In this document: in pieces, positions 1 through 11,110 of the stretch
Layout of the letters: the number at the start of each line of letters is the position of its first letter
Position numbering within the stretch: position 1 is the first letter of the stretch
Assembly (NCBI GenBank): GCA_011037195.1
Contig: JAAEAF010005087.1
Coordinates: forward strand, 1 to 64,000
Source: Triatoma infestans
Taxonomy: Eukaryota; Arthropoda; Insecta; Hemiptera; Reduviidae
Direction: 5' to 3'
DNA: 64,000 bases
The notes under the pieces: model-generated
The model's database searches: none
The model's input: the letters and a program-made list of their open reading frames with translations, nothing else
Told to the model about the DNA's origin: nothing
Made by a program: the position numbers and the translations under genes

Positions 1-150
1 CACTCAGCCGGTCTGTCTCTTTATATATCTCTTGTTATCTAACTTCTATTATAAAGTCCTTGCAGCTTGTGTATTCATTCGTTATACATGTTCAGCATAT
101 AATTTTAGTTTATTTCTCTAAAATCCATTCTCTCTCCTTCTCACATCTAT
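1..150. repeat. Partial copy of an interspersed, LTR-like repeat
   Basis: The first 150 bases resemble 25648-25785. Both carry CTCAGCC(g/a)GTCT, then a block around ATATAATTTTAGTTTATTTC, then a TTCTCT-rich end. The second copy has TATA-like sequence (CATATAAATAGAG) upstream, so the family may be the R-U5 part of an LTR. This copy is cut by the window edge. Similarity was judged by eye. Confidence 0.45.
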
Positions 151-389
151 TATTTCCTATTTGTTGGTTTTGTTTATATAATTTATATAAATATTTACTT
201 TGATTAATACCCTTTATTGAATTATGTATCCAAATGTCTTTATCTCATTTGCTATTTATTATACTGCAACAAAAATGTCCAAAGAAAAAATTGTGATTCG
301 CTATCATCTGAAATATTGTTTGAAAGAGAAAGATATTTATATATGTGTGTGTGTGTTTTCTCATATTAATAACATATACATAAATACTC

Positions 390-391
<2 letters not shown>

Positions 392-444
<53 letters not shown>

Positions 445-960
445 CTTACGCCCACCTTTGGCATAAAAGCCATCTGGCGTCTTTCTGCACGATATCTACA
501 AACCAACGTGTTTTGCTGGGGTTCTTTTAAAAGTCATGCTGGACATTGAAGTATAAATGCTCACGTCCATTTTCTCCAAATCACATCACGAGCATAAAAA
601 CGAGTCTAGTATCCTCCTTATTTTTTTAAGTTGCTTATTTAGATAGCCGTGGCCCCGCTAGTAGCCTAAAAAGCGCCACTGTTTCTCGCCGCGTCAAATT
701 TTGAGGGATTTGTTCTTCAGATTTGTCGTCAGAAGCTCCCATTTTTTCCCTCTTGCGGATGTTTCCTGTCTCTTTAATCTTCAAATTGCCTCTTCGCTGT
801 TTACATCGAGATGAGAGGATCTGGCTGATACTTTTTTGCATCTTCATAAGCCAATCGATCGGCCTCCTCATTCCGCATATTCTACAGTGACTGAAGTATC
901 CATAGTAAGGAGACAAACCTTCCTTGGTCCCTAATATGTTTACCCACCCATATCCAGATA
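392..960 (-). mobile_element. LINE 3' end with RNase H remnant and poly(A) tail
   Basis: Read on the minus strand, this holds the end of an RNase H domain, with the signature NEEADRLAYEDA near 835-875, as in LINEs of the I/R1 group and their relatives. Further along the minus strand is a decayed segment resembling the LLAGHGYLNKQLKKI type that follows RNase H in such elements. The roughly 50-base poly(T) run at 392-441 is then the poly(A) tail of a minus-strand insertion. Stops and frameshifts show it is dead and 5'-truncated. The exact LINE clade is not settled. Confidence 0.6.
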
Positions 961-1149
961 TATAATAATATCTCGATTTTCATCTACCCTTTTTCGAAAA
1001 TTCCAACCATTCAATAATCTATTATTCACAAATTAACATTCAACACTCCACAAAATCATCTATCAAAACAAAACAAATAAGTCAAGAAAATTAAACAAAA
1101 ATTTCTCTATATTCAAAATTGAATATCTCACTGGATTTTTCTCGTTCAA

Positions 1150-2035
1150 TAAATATTTTTCTTGAAAGAAATGTTGTTAGGTCGCGGCTCCCTTTGAGGG
1201 ATTAACTTTGCCTCGTTATTTTAAAATTGGTATTTCATCGCCCGCATATTTCCCACGCCTTCCCGCCTTACCTCTCTCACGCGCCCACTTCCGCCCGCGC
1301 GTGCGTACGAGTTAATCCCGCTTAGCAGTGCCTTTAAAAATAATTTCCGCCACTAATGGATTCTTAGAAACACGTTTATCACCACCCCAACCCTCTGCAC
1401 CTCCCCTCTTCCATCCCTTTTCTTATTTCGCCCTCTGGCCCCCTTATTATCCCTTCCTATTTCCTATACCCCGGCCAGCGCCCTTTTCCTTTCACTCACT
1501 CTTCTTCCAGTGCGCTAAACGTCAACTTCTGTGTTCTTCGCGTAGTGAAATTCGCCTTTAATTTATTCGCCGTATTCGCGCCTTTCGATAACGAATTAAT
1601 ATTCGTTATCTTTTGAGACACAAGTCGCGTCTTTCCTCGCCATCATCTGGAGAATCACTCACCTACCGCGCCTGGGCTCTTCTAACACCATCAGCCGCTA
1701 TCAACAGCAGCGACATCAGCTTCCACGGAGCACACTTACTCCCTTCCTTTCACCTGATATCCTTTCTTTCGCCACACCCACACACATACACGTACACGCC
1801 ACATCTTCCTCGACCGTTCACCTATCGCCTCAGCTTCGCCGCTTGCGCATTCAGCTTCACCACTCTCCAGGTTAGTCGAAGCTTCTTCCTTTGCATCTCC
1901 TTTTTTATTTTAATTTTATTTATTTATTTTTTCTTTTGTATTTCACTTCTTGGCGTACGTTCGCCCCCGCACCTTGGGTGTCTGCCGCGCAGAAAATCTA
2001 TTTTAAAAAATTTGTTAAAAAAAATGTGTATAATT
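1150..2035. other. GC- and CpG-richer, pyrimidine-rich stretch without a recognisable gene
   Basis: This stretch is clearly richer in C and CpG than its surroundings (GCGCGTGCGTACGAG near 1300). It has a strong C/T bias on the plus strand up to about 1900. A good splice-donor sequence, CTCCAGgttagtcg, lies near 1865-1878. No convincing protein is encoded: the open frames are low-complexity. It could be a promoter plus 5' non-coding exon of a gene outside the window, or the leader of an unrecognised retroelement. Confidence 0.3.
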
Positions 2036-2224
2036 TGAAATAAGAAAGTTGGTTTCAAAATCTTGTATTTAAAAAAAAAAAAAAAATAGATCACATGTTT
2101 GGAATACTTGAAAAAATTTTTGGAATTTTTGTTTCTATCTTGTGTACATAAAAAGAAAAATGGGTGGTCCATATGTAAAATTATCGATTTAGTCCGGAAA
2201 GGAGTGACGATCACTTTGATAAAT

Positions 2225-2440
2225 CTACTTCTTGTCACATCTTGTCCAACATAGGGCTATCGCTAGTTATCAGTATGTGGGCGATAAAGTCTTTTAGTTC
2301 GGCTAAACCACGCCGGTAGCGGTGGGACAAACACTCTTATCTTTTATGTAGCCCCTTAAGTAAACGTCGCACGGTGTAAGGTCCCGGGGAGGGCAACAAC
2401 ATGAGGAGGTCACTCATGTGAAATTCCATTCGTCGCGGTA
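2225..2440 (-). mobile_element. Decayed mariner-type transposase C-terminus
   Basis: On the minus strand, broken frames contain a GYIKDKSVCPTATGV segment followed by LAELKDFIAHI. These match the order and spacing of the GYxKDxVFVPPLP...LAELKxRI tail of a mariner family transposase. Frameshifts separate the two blocks and no catalytic aspartates are recognisable. I treat it as a small fossil fragment and saw no terminal repeats. Confidence 0.45.
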
Positions 2441-2619
2441 AAGTTGAATACTTTTCTTGCTATAGATTTTTGTATTCCTGTAAAGCCATTTTGCAACGCT
2501 CATAGATCGTTACTCTTATTTGACACATTTTATCCCAAAGAAAATTGAATATGAGTGGTTCTGTGGCAGTTGCAATATTAAGCTTACCTCTAGAGGCCTC
2601 TGGTTTGTAATGTACCATT

Positions 2620-3495
2620 CTATTATCTATATATATTCAATTCCTAATTATTATTATTTTTTTTGTTACCTTTAAACCTATTAAACCGATGAAATATTTC
2701 TTTTGTTTGATAAACTATTATTTATGGTTTAAATATTAGAAAATAAAAATATTTCACTTAAAAATATTGAAATCAGAATAAATGAGAAATTTTTTATCAA
2801 TGATTATAGCAAACTATTTACAAAAAAAAAAAAAAAATCAATACACAATGTAATGTGTTAAGAATTTATAAGTATTAAAAGTATTTCCTGTTTATAAGAA
2901 CCTCTCAAAAACTATTTTCATATAATTGAAAAAATGCATTTAGCATGTGACGATGCAAAAAAAAAAATCTAGTTGGCCATTAAATTTCTCAGTAGAAGGC
3001 AATAAAAATGTCATATAACTTGTAACAAATAACATTAACATTTATTCATCAAATAATACCATTTACTTTCTATCACTGCTATAAACAGGAAGTATTTACG
3101 AAAATGTCAAAGTTTCGAAATTAAGTTTTCACCAGAAGAAATACATGTTTTGATTTTTCGTCGAAAATTGTGAATTAAAATGGAAATACCAATTTTTCGA
3201 AAAGACTGAACGTATTTTCTTTTTGTTATGCATACGTACTGTTGTTTCAAACATGGTCCTTGAATACATTTAATTATGTATATATAGTAAATATGGTGTT
3301 TATAGTTTTAGAAAGATAGTGATATGAACGGAGTTTATGTGTGCTTACAAGGTTGGGGTTTGGTCCTAAAAATTTGTTTATTTTTAGTTTAGGTTAAAAA
3401 TAAGTTATTTAGTGATTAATTCAACTTATTAGAATATTTAAAATAAATATCAAGTCTGAAAATTCAATGTTAAGCTATCAATACGTTTAAATAAT
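2620..3495. other. AT-rich spacer with a repeat fragment
   Basis: No gene is seen. The part at about 3060-3200 (AGGAAGTATTTACG, GTTTTCACCAGAAG) resembles the terminus of the interspersed CTTCCGGTT repeat in minus orientation. The rest is AT-rich with short A runs. Confidence 0.4.
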
Positions 3496-3501
3496 CATGT
3501 A

Positions 3502-4823
3502 CGAGGTGTGTAAATTAAGTAATGAGACTGATTTTCTAGTGTTCGATCTGGCAACACTGGAGACCCGGCGCATGCGTGGTAGGGCAAGTAAACATCTGAT
3601 ACACGTCCAGTGCAAATTTGAAAATGCTAGAGTTGTTGCTCTGTCCGTAGTGACTTTTTTTTGTGAGCAAGGTTTTTTCAGTGCGTTTTAAAAATGAGTG
3701 ACATCAATTACGAGCAACGTTGTGCTATCAGGTTTTGCTTCAGACTTGGGCACAGTGCAACGGAAACGTTTGAAAAACTGTGCCAGGCCTATGGAGACAA
3801 TGTTTTGTCGAGAGCACAGGTTTTAGGTGGTTTAAGTCGTTTGCAGAAGGAAGGGAATCAATTGAAGACGAGCCTCGCAGCGGAAGGCCTTCATCTTCAA
3901 GAACCGACGAAAATGTTGGCAGAATCCGCGATCTCGTGCGTTCAGATCGTCGTTTGACAGTCCGAATGATCGGCGAAGAGTTGAATTTGACTCACACAAC
4001 CGTTCATCAAATTTTGACTAATGAATTGGGGATGAGAAAAATTTGTGCAAAAATGGTTCCGAAAAATCTTTCACAAGAGCAAAAAAGACATCAGAAAGGA
4101 AAGGAGCCTTGACTTTTTGGGAGCAATTGAAAACGATCCCAATTTTTTGGAACTGTTATTACAGGAGACGAGTCTTGGGTGTTTGAGTATGACCCAGAAA
4201 CTAAGCGTCAGAGCATGCAGTGGCACACCTCAACCTCTCCAAGTCTCCAAGGCCAAAAAAAAGCAAGAATGAGCAAGTCAAAAATCAAATGCATGCTGAT
4301 TTGCTTTTTTGATAGCCAAGGAATCGTTCACAAAGAATTTGTGCCTCAATGCCAAATGGTAAACCAACATTTTTACCGAGAAGTTCTTGAGAGACTTCGA
4401 AAAAGAATCATGCGTGTGAGACCAAACATCAAAAACAAGTGGGTGTTGCATCACGACAATGCTCCGTGTCACACCGCGATTTCTATTAATGAGTATTTGG
4501 CCAGTAATAACATTCCTGTGGCTCCTCAGCCTCCTTTTCACCCGACTTGGGTCCATGTGACTTTTTTTTGTTCCCCAAATTGAAAAATCACCTCAAGGGA
4601 CGTCATTTTGGAACATTGGAGAATATTCAAACAGCCGTAACCGACCAACTGAAGTCTATTCCAGTATCCGAGTTCCAGCACTGCTATGACGAATGGAAGA
4701 ATCGTCTTCAGCGTGTGTGGCTTCCCAAGGTAGTTACTTTGAAGGGGACAATGTTGAATTGTAATTTTATTTGAATAAAAAAAAGATAAAAAATCAGTCT
4801 CATTACTTAATTTACACACCTCG
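3502..4823 (+). mobile_element. Mariner element, complete ends but broken transposase
   Basis: The element is bounded by near-perfect terminal inverted repeats of about 34 bp, beginning CGAGGTGTGTAAATTAAGTA on both ends. TA dinucleotides at 3500-3501 and 4824-4825 are the expected target duplication. Total length is 1,322 bp, normal for mariner. The transposase starts at the ATG at 3694 (MSDINYEQRC) but runs through several frames: 3694-3957, 3780-4112, 4179-4583 and 4547-4774. Visible motifs are GDESWVFEYDPETK (first Asp, near 4167), HHDNAPCH (second Asp, near 4454) and GPCDFFLFPKLKNHL (third Asp, near 4559), so the DDD catalytic set is present but frameshifted. It cannot make its own transposase, but with intact ends it might be mobilised in trans. 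Confidence 0.9.
3694..4774 (+). pseudogene. Frameshifted mariner transposase pseudogene
   Basis: This is the coding part of the mariner at 3502-4823. The N-terminal helix-turn-helix region reads INYEQRCAIRFCFRLG. The second DNA-binding region (LTVRMIGEELNLTHTTVHQI) is in the next frame. The catalytic domain is spread over two more frames. At least three frameshifts interrupt it, including one between the second and third catalytic aspartates. Normal length would be about 345-350 residues, and no single frame exceeds 134. Confidence 0.85.
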
Positions 4824-4939
4824 TATAACCAACAAAAATTTTGCAGCTATCAACCAACCTTTTAGATTTCTGATAGAAAATATATATAAATTTGAATTTT
4901 ATTGTTTATGTTTGTAGTACGAGTATTATTGTTTATATA

Positions 4940-5197
4940 AACCCTATGATGGGCCCAACAGCCCATGAAGGGCCAAGGCTTACCACACGGCGATTTGAAT
5001 AGGGGGACATGTGGTAAGCACGCCGCAGTTCCCACGCCGTTTAGTTCCTACCTTCGCTACCTTGGGCGCTACTAACTGTAGCTTCCCACTTTTTATCACG
5101 ATGCTGGGTCAACACTGACTTTGCCCATACGGCCATCGAGCCCTGAATTCTCGCACGAAAGGCGAATGCGCTAGCCACTAGACCAATGGGAGAGGAC
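4940..5197 (-). mobile_element. tRNA-derived SINE, family 1, with 14-bp target duplication
   Basis: This is a minus-strand copy of the SINE at 17946-18227. It is flanked by the direct repeat TTATTGTTTATATA at 4926-4939 and 5198-5211. The tRNA-like head lies at the right end, with the A-box region around GGTCTAGTGGCTAGCGCATT on the minus strand. The body carries the shared GAAGGTAGGAACTAAACGGC and CTTGGCCCTTCATGGGCTGT segments. The intact target duplication points to retroposition. The B-box part is more diverged here than in the other copy. Confidence 0.85.
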
Positions 5198-5211
5198 TTA
5201 TTGTTTATATA

Positions 5212-5560
5212 CGTTTTAATAAATATTAAATTAGACACCTAAAGAAAGAAAATTTAACCGCTAGAAAGAGTTCCATAATTTTAGCCAGAGAAAGAGAAAA
5301 ATATAAAACAAGGAAAATGTTAATTAGTTGGCTATGGCCAAAGATAAAAATTTTTCAACTTTAAAATTTGGGCACGTTTGGTGTCCTTCCTCATATTTTT
5401 TTTATTTCAACATTTATATAGTAATATTTTGTTTGTTCTTCTACCCTATAATGTTACTGTTTTTTAAATCACTACTCTCTGTTCTTATCATTACGACAAA
5501 CATATAAGTCTATCACTTTTATTTGAAATATTCTAACCAAAAAATTCCTTCCTTCTAGTG
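5212..5560. other. AT-rich spacer, nothing recognised
   Basis: I see no coding region, RNA gene or clear repeat here beyond simple AT-rich sequence. Confidence 0.4.
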
Positions 5561-5564
5561 GGTT

Positions 5565-6215
5565 TAGAAAGCCTTCGCAACAAAAGTGTTTTTATGGAGA
5601 AGGGTTGTCAGCCCTTACGTCCGACTACTGGCTCTTTAAAGAAACTAGGATTTTTATGTTTACTCTTCGATCCTAAGACCTGATAGGGAAGGTGCGCTAT
5701 GATATGATGGTGTGCATGTCCATCCTTGCGGGGAAACAATGTCTACACGGGCGAAACTGCTGGTATATAAGACAGCAATAAGACCAGCAGTCACGAGTGA
5801 GACCTGGTTGTTGTCTCGGAAGGATGAGCGAGTTCTGAATGTGTGGGAAGAAAATCCTCAGAAAAATTTATGGGCCAGTGAAGGCACGGAATTGGTGGAG
5901 GATTAGGTCGAATATACAGTTGAGGGACCTTTACCAGGAATTCATTAAAATAGCCTTCATTAAAAAAAACAAAGAAAACGTCTGAGGTGGTTGGATCATT
6001 TGGGGCGCATGGAGGTGGGTTGCTTGTCAAAAAAGATGCTTTATGTCAATGTCTGCGAGGGAGACTTCATTTGATGTGGCTCGACGATGTCGAAGCGGAT
6101 TTGAGAAGATCATTAATCCATTGTAGATCACTGATCGTGTGGAGTGGGGAGGAAGCTGTTGGAGGAGTCCCAAATTCTTTCAGGACTGTAGCGCTCCAGC
6201 GGGGGAAGAAGAGGA
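5565..6215 (+). mobile_element. RTE-like LINE remnant (C-terminal part of reverse transcriptase ORF)
   Basis: Broken frames hold the KTAIRPAVTSETWLLSRKDE segment (5780-5830) and an ILRKIYGP-like segment in a second frame. These correspond to the YKTIIRPVLTYGSETW...ERKILRKIYGP stretch after the polymerase domain of RTE-type and related LINEs. The end, near TGTAGCGCTCCAGCGGG (6187-6203), parallels the 3' ends of the copies at 7857-8847 and 59968-61060. A (GA)n run follows at 6219-6243. It is heavily decayed. Confidence 0.6.
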
Positions 6216-6218
6216 TTT

Positions 6219-6243
6219 AGAGAGAGAGAGAGAGAGAGAGAGA
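6219..6243 (+). repeat. (GA)n microsatellite
   Basis: About twelve uninterrupted AG units follow directly after the LINE remnant. Confidence 0.9.
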
Positions 6244-6570
6244 ACGACAGAAGGTAATGTTAGGTTTACCTCTAATATGTCATTTTAAAATTATACCATT
6301 CTATCCGACTATATAATATCAACAAGAAGCAGATGTGTAGCAAAATTCCGCGTTTGATGAAAATCGGTTATACTGGAAGTACGACTTTACTTTTTCAAGT
6401 TTTGCTTTTTTTTCTCAATTTTTCTGAGTTTTTCTTTGTAGAAGTCAAACGGGTTTCTAATTACACCTACAAAAGACTTTGTTCACTTTTGTTTACAGTC
6501 TGAAAACATGTATTTCCGGTGAAACCTCAATTAAAAAAAAAAAAAAAAAATTGATAATCGTAATAATTTC
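6244..6570 (-). repeat. Interspersed CTTCCGGTT-family repeat, minus orientation
   Basis: Sequence such as GATGAAAATCGGTTATACTGGAAGTACGAC and ATTTCCGGTGAAACCTCAAT matches, in reverse, the phrases found in plus-orientation copies (for example 8960-9470). It is a diverged fragment. Confidence 0.5.
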
Positions 6571-7690
6571 TCTTGTAGCAAAACTTAAAATAAATAAATA
6601 TAAAAAATGAAAAGAGAATGCGATGTCTAAGAAAGTCTAGATCGTAGAGCAGCATTACGTTTGTGGAAAAGCACGGTAAAGAGCAGTGTACATGTAGTCA
6701 GTCGTGTGGGCTCTTAGCCAATAAATTCTTGTCTGTGAATACAACACACCTACAAGCTCCCAGTTGTAATACCGAAATGCTAGTATATATAACTATTCCA
6801 GATTTACTTACCTTCTCTATATGTATCTAGATAAAAGAGATTATAGATAAAAAAATAAAAAACAAAATGGTTGAAATGATAAAAGTCCCCACCCCCTAGA
6901 AAAACAAAATAAATCTACTAAATTCACAAACAATGTTAATACTAGAGAACTAGCTATTCAACTACTGTTAAAATAAAAAAATAATATATATAATGCAAAA
7001 TATCAAGGATTTTAAATAGTTAAAAAAAAATAAAAAAAAAAAAACAAATTTATTTTTTTTGAAAAAACAAAGTATTTGCAACAGATCAAAAAAAAAAAAA
7101 GGAATAAAAATAAATAAAAAAAATGTAAAAGGTGACATTGGCCTAACAACCTAATTCTTGTAATAACGACTGAGACTATGATTATAATATTATTAACTTG
7201 TGAAACATAACAAAATATTACTAGTTCGTTTAAAAATAATTAAATTATTTATACTATAGCATTACATTGTTAAAAATAATGAAAATGTATACAAGCAAAT
7301 GTTTAAATAAAAATAAAAATAAAAACAAATTTAGTAAAAATAAAATGGAAATAAATCTTTTGTTATTGAAATAAAATTGTTTAGTGTTTTTAACATTAAA
7401 TATAATTCAATTAAATTATATAGTATATAAAAATTAACCTGATTAATACAATGTGTGATAAATCTATCTGGAATATTAGGAAAACGTTGTTTAAGCTCAT
7501 GAAATAGCTGTATAGTGGTAATATGTTTACCAAAACAATCAGCCATCTGATCATCTTAATTGTATCCCATCTTCCTGGAATCATATGTATATTTATATAT
7601 ATATATTGATTTTCAATTAATGAAAATTTTGTAGATTATATAAGAAAAGATAATTTGAAGGAGAAAAAAAAAAATGGTGATTGACAAATT
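6571..7690. other. Very AT-rich spacer
   Basis: The stretch is dominated by A runs and AAAATAA repeats. The ORFs here are low-complexity and show no family resemblance. I see no supported gene. Confidence 0.45.
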
Positions 7691-7856
7691 AGTTAGTATA
7701 CGTCGATGTTTTTATGGAGAAAATCTCGATCTGAAACGCACTTCCGGTTTACTAATTTTCTTGAAACTCGGAATTTTTGGCAATCTTTTTACTATTACTA
7801 ATTAATTTTGTTTAGATGGTAGAATTGTATTATAATCAACTATGGATAGCACTTTA

Positions 7857-8847
7857 AATTTTCAAAGTTCAATCTGATTTATCCCCTGGATTTGCGACAA
7901 ACAAAGGGCTGAGGCAGGGAGATGATCTCTCCTGCCTCCTTTTTAACCTAGCCCTAGGAGATGGTAAAAAGGGATTCAGATATACAGACTTTTGGAGTCA
8001 TATACAATAAATCAGTCCAATTGCTGGCTTATGCGGACGATGTGGATATCATAGCTCGTACCTTTCCTGCATTAAAGAATGCCTTCCTCTCTCTCTACAA
8101 AAAGCAGCTTTATCAATGGGACTGATTGTAAACGAGGTAAAAACGAAGTATATGTACGTTGGGAGAGGCACCGGCCCTCCAGGAGAGAATTTGCAAATTG
8201 GTTCCTATGTCTTCCCGAGAGTTGCCGAATTTACCTACCCTGGCTCCCAAGTTAACTCCATTAATGGCATCTCGCAGGAGATCAATAAAAGAATTACAGC
8301 CGCAAATAGATGCTACTTTGGCCTAATGAAATATATGAAGAGCAATCTAATATCCAAGCAAACCAAAATTAGGCTCTACAAAACGATCATTCTTACAGTC
8401 CTAACGTATGCTTCTCAAACCTAGACCATTCTTAAGACAGATGAAAAATAAATCTCCTTATTTTCGAAAGAAAAATTCTCCGAAAAATCTTTGGTCCAAT
8501 TGAAGATGGTAATTTATGGAGAAGAAGAAAGAATAGGGAGTTGTATGAATTATATGGAGAAGCAGATATAGTGAAGAAGATTAGGTTAAAACAGATTGAG
8601 CTGGGCAGGCCACGTAATTAGAATGGAACAAGATGAAGTGCCAAGAAAAATTCTGGAAGGAGAAGTGGGCACAACAAGAAAGGCCGGCAGACCAAAGCTC
8701 AGATGGCTGGATGGTGTTGCCAACGAGGCGAGAAATCTCCTGGGTACTCGCAACTGGAAAGCAGCTGAAACCAACAGAGATAGCTGGAATAGTCTCCTAG
8801 AGAAGGCCAGGACCCACCAAGGGTTGTAGCGTCATGGAGATACATAG
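7857..8847 (+). mobile_element. 5'-truncated RTE-like LINE with 15-bp target duplication
   Basis: The insertion is flanked by ATGGATAGCACTTTA at 7842-7856 and 8848-8862. It starts inside the polymerase domain: ATNKGLRQGDDLSCLLFNLA near 7890-7955, then LLAYADDVDIIA near 8025-8060, the YADD active site. Next comes a 102-codon frame (8116-8424) with KTKYMYVGRG and KTIILTVLTYASQT. Last is a frame at 8596-8829 with the typical LINE end AGHVIRMEQDEVPRKILEG...GRPKLRWLDGV...LGTRNWKAAE. Frameshifts and stops separate the blocks. The family is RTE-like by these motifs. The clean target duplication makes both boundaries reliable. Confidence 0.85.
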
Positions 8848-9344
8848 ATGGATAGCACTTTAGAGGAAAACAATACCCCACTCCTACCGCCTTAAATGAC
8901 TTTACCAGAAGAAGTCGTTTCTAGAGAAAAAAGCAAAAAACTGAAACATACTTCTTAGTAAAATCTTACTTCCGGTCATGTGATTTTTTCAAACTCAGAA
9001 TCTCAACAAACATCTTTAATTCTAATGAATATATTTAGATGATAGAATTGTGTAATAAACTGAAATAGCACTTTAGCGGCAAACCTAACTCCACCCCTCC
9101 CCCAAAAGTGCCCTTAAATGAATTTTCCCAGAGAAATATTTTATAAAAAAGTTGTAGCTCTTTGTATGTGTAGTTTGAGAAAAATCGCAAAAAAATGAAA
9201 ATAAATAAAGTGGTATTACCGGTTGAGGAATTTTGACAGATAACCTTGTGTTAGATCCCATGGTGATACCTAAACGGAATATCAATTTTAAATTTTTTAA
9301 TTTTTTAAGATTTTTCGTTTTTGAGTCTATGCAGTTCACATATA

Positions 9345-9363
9345 TGCACACACACACACACAC
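9345..9363 (+). repeat. (CA)n microsatellite
   Basis: A short CA tract sits inside the repeat tail. A similar but longer tract occurs at the equivalent place at 24216-24242. Confidence 0.85.
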
Positions 9364-9785
9364 CATTTTCTAAAAACCAATTTTTTGGACTCAGGGGGCC
9401 TCAAAACGGATATTTCCAGTGAAAACTCGATATCGAAAATTTGACACGATTACAATACTTCCTCTTAAAAAGAGTAAGAGCAAGTAAAAACGGATCCATC
9501 AAGTTTGTCTATGAATACCAATTGAATTAAAAAAAGTTAATCCAATATGAAAATCGTTTTAAATCAGAAAAATTTTATATTAAACATCCACATAATTTTA
9601 TTGTGACAATTCAGAAAAATGTTCAAATCACATCCTTCTTATTGTTGGTATGCCCGCAAGGGGTATCTGTTGCATGCAAGGGGAGTAGTATAATGTATGT
9701 ATTAGGTGGAGAGAATTTAGGTATGGTTGATGATATAGGAATAAGACTTAAAGTTAACACTGGTTAACTAATATATTACTTATTA

Positions 9786-10675
9786 TTATTATTATTGTCG
9801 GGTGCCTAATGGCGCGGGACCTAAGCCTATGTGGCCTTTTACACCCCATGTCCCCTTAATTAGTCTCCCCCGGTAGCTTACCGGTTAATCTACAATATCC
9901 CAAGATATCCCTAAACTCCAACTCACCCAGGCAATCCTGCGAGAGTGGTGCCCTCCCAAATACACGAAACCTAGTTCCAGCGAAACGGGGACACTGACAT
10001 AAGTAGTGGTACACCGTTTCCCTAACTCCGTCGTCGCAGTTCTGACGTCCTCCCTATATTAAACAAGTGACTGGACACCCAAGTGTGTCCAGTCACTATC
10101 CCTACCAAAGTCCTCAGACCCGTCCTACTGAAAGACAGGAGATACCCCGAAGTTCCCTGCTTACTTGTCTTTATAAATCTTTTGGCTTGGAGGCACCCCT
10201 GCGTGTCCCCCCAGCGTTTCTCCAAAACTCTCGTCTCCGAGAGTCTAATCTGTTTGTCACGAAACGTGTTTGTGACAGCCAAGGCTGGTTCGGGACCACA
10301 GAATGGTTGTGATGATCCCTCCCTAGCCAACTGATCTGCCCTCTATTCCCGCATGTCCGGGTATCCAGTATAGGCGCACCGTACCCCTCCGAGCTAAAGC
10401 ATTGAGCCTTCTCCGACATTCTCCCATTAATTTCGAACTCCACCAAGGCTTACTCAAAGCCCCCTAGTGCGGCCTGGCTATCCGAGAAAATCCGCACTTC
10501 CTTGAACTCTCCCTGCCACTCCCCCACCAGGCGGCAGCATTCAATAATGCCCACCACCTCCGACTGGAAGACTGTGGCCAAACTACCCAAGGCCACCGAA
10601 CTCCCTCTATCCAACTCCTGAAACCATGCTCCCGCCCCCGACAAGGGGCCTGCCTAGAGCCGTCTGAATAAATAT
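9786..10675 (-). mobile_element. I-like LINE 3' part with RNase H domain
   Basis: On the minus strand the RNase H core reads SEVVGIIECCRLVGEW and EVRIFSDSQAALGGF (10450-10560). The second acidic block, near 10330, is followed by SSQPFCGPEPALAVTNTF and the C-terminal GHTWVSSHLFNIG. The 3' end runs through CATAGGCTTAGGTCCCGCGCC to an (AAT)n-type tail at 9781-9796. RNase H plus a trinucleotide 3' tail fits the I group of LINEs. At least two frameshifts break it. Other copies or tails are at 22070-22640, 25125-25205 and 58093-58190. Confidence 0.7.
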
Positions 10676-10939
10676 ATTAATTAAGTGATACAGACTGCCT
10701 GGACTTTACAATAGAGAAATGTTTAAGGTAAGAGTGGTATGAAAATGACACGTAGCGACTGGATGTATTGAACTGAATTCAATTGTTTTTATGGTCTGTC
10801 CGTCGCTATATTTATACAGTTTCTTCCACTCCATTCCGAGAGAGTGGTTATGGGTTTTGCTCTTTACTCTCTTTGGTTGCTGATCCTGATCTTTCAGGTC
10901 GCAGTGCGATAATCTCCTAGAACAATCTACAATTAATAA

Positions 10940-11110
10940 AAGGAAGAGAAACTACTGTGATCGGGTCAAATTTTCGAATTTTCAGTTTTCACAGGAAATA
11001 AATACGTGTTTTGAGGTCAACTTGGCTTGAAAACAATGGTTTTTAGAACTTGGTTCCTCCTCTCATTCCATAACCAGAGGAAGTCAATCAATATTCCTCA
11101 TCTGAATGTA
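10940..11110 (-). repeat. CTTCCGGTT-family repeat terminus, minus orientation
   Basis: GTGATCGGGTCAAATTTTCG, AGTTTTCACAGGAAATAAAT and TGTTTTGAGGTCAAC match in reverse the tail found at 9390-9460. Confidence 0.55.

Larger units (their letters stand above)
7691..9500 (+). repeat. Long copy of the CTTCCGGTT interspersed repeat, split by an RTE insertion
   Basis: Two similar sub-units are seen, at 7735-7856 and 8950-9090. Each has CTTCCGG(t)...TCAAACTC(G/A)GAAT... followed by GATGGTAGAATTGT/GATGATAGAATTGTG and ATAGCACTTTA. The copy ends in a conserved tail (ACGGATATTTCCAGTGAAAA, TCGAAAATTTGACACGATTA) and a short hairpin-like CTTCCTCTTA...TAAGAG. The tail contains a (CA)n tract at 9345-9363. The LINE fragment 7857-8847 interrupts it. 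No coding capacity is seen. Confidence 0.65.

Noticed and set aside
224..466. 80-codon ORF ending in poly-Phe
   Set aside because: It reads through the poly(T) tract that is the tail of a minus-strand LINE, not a gene.
10067..10334. Plus-strand ORFs of about 80 codons
   Set aside because: They are antisense to the RNase H part of the minus-strand LINE.
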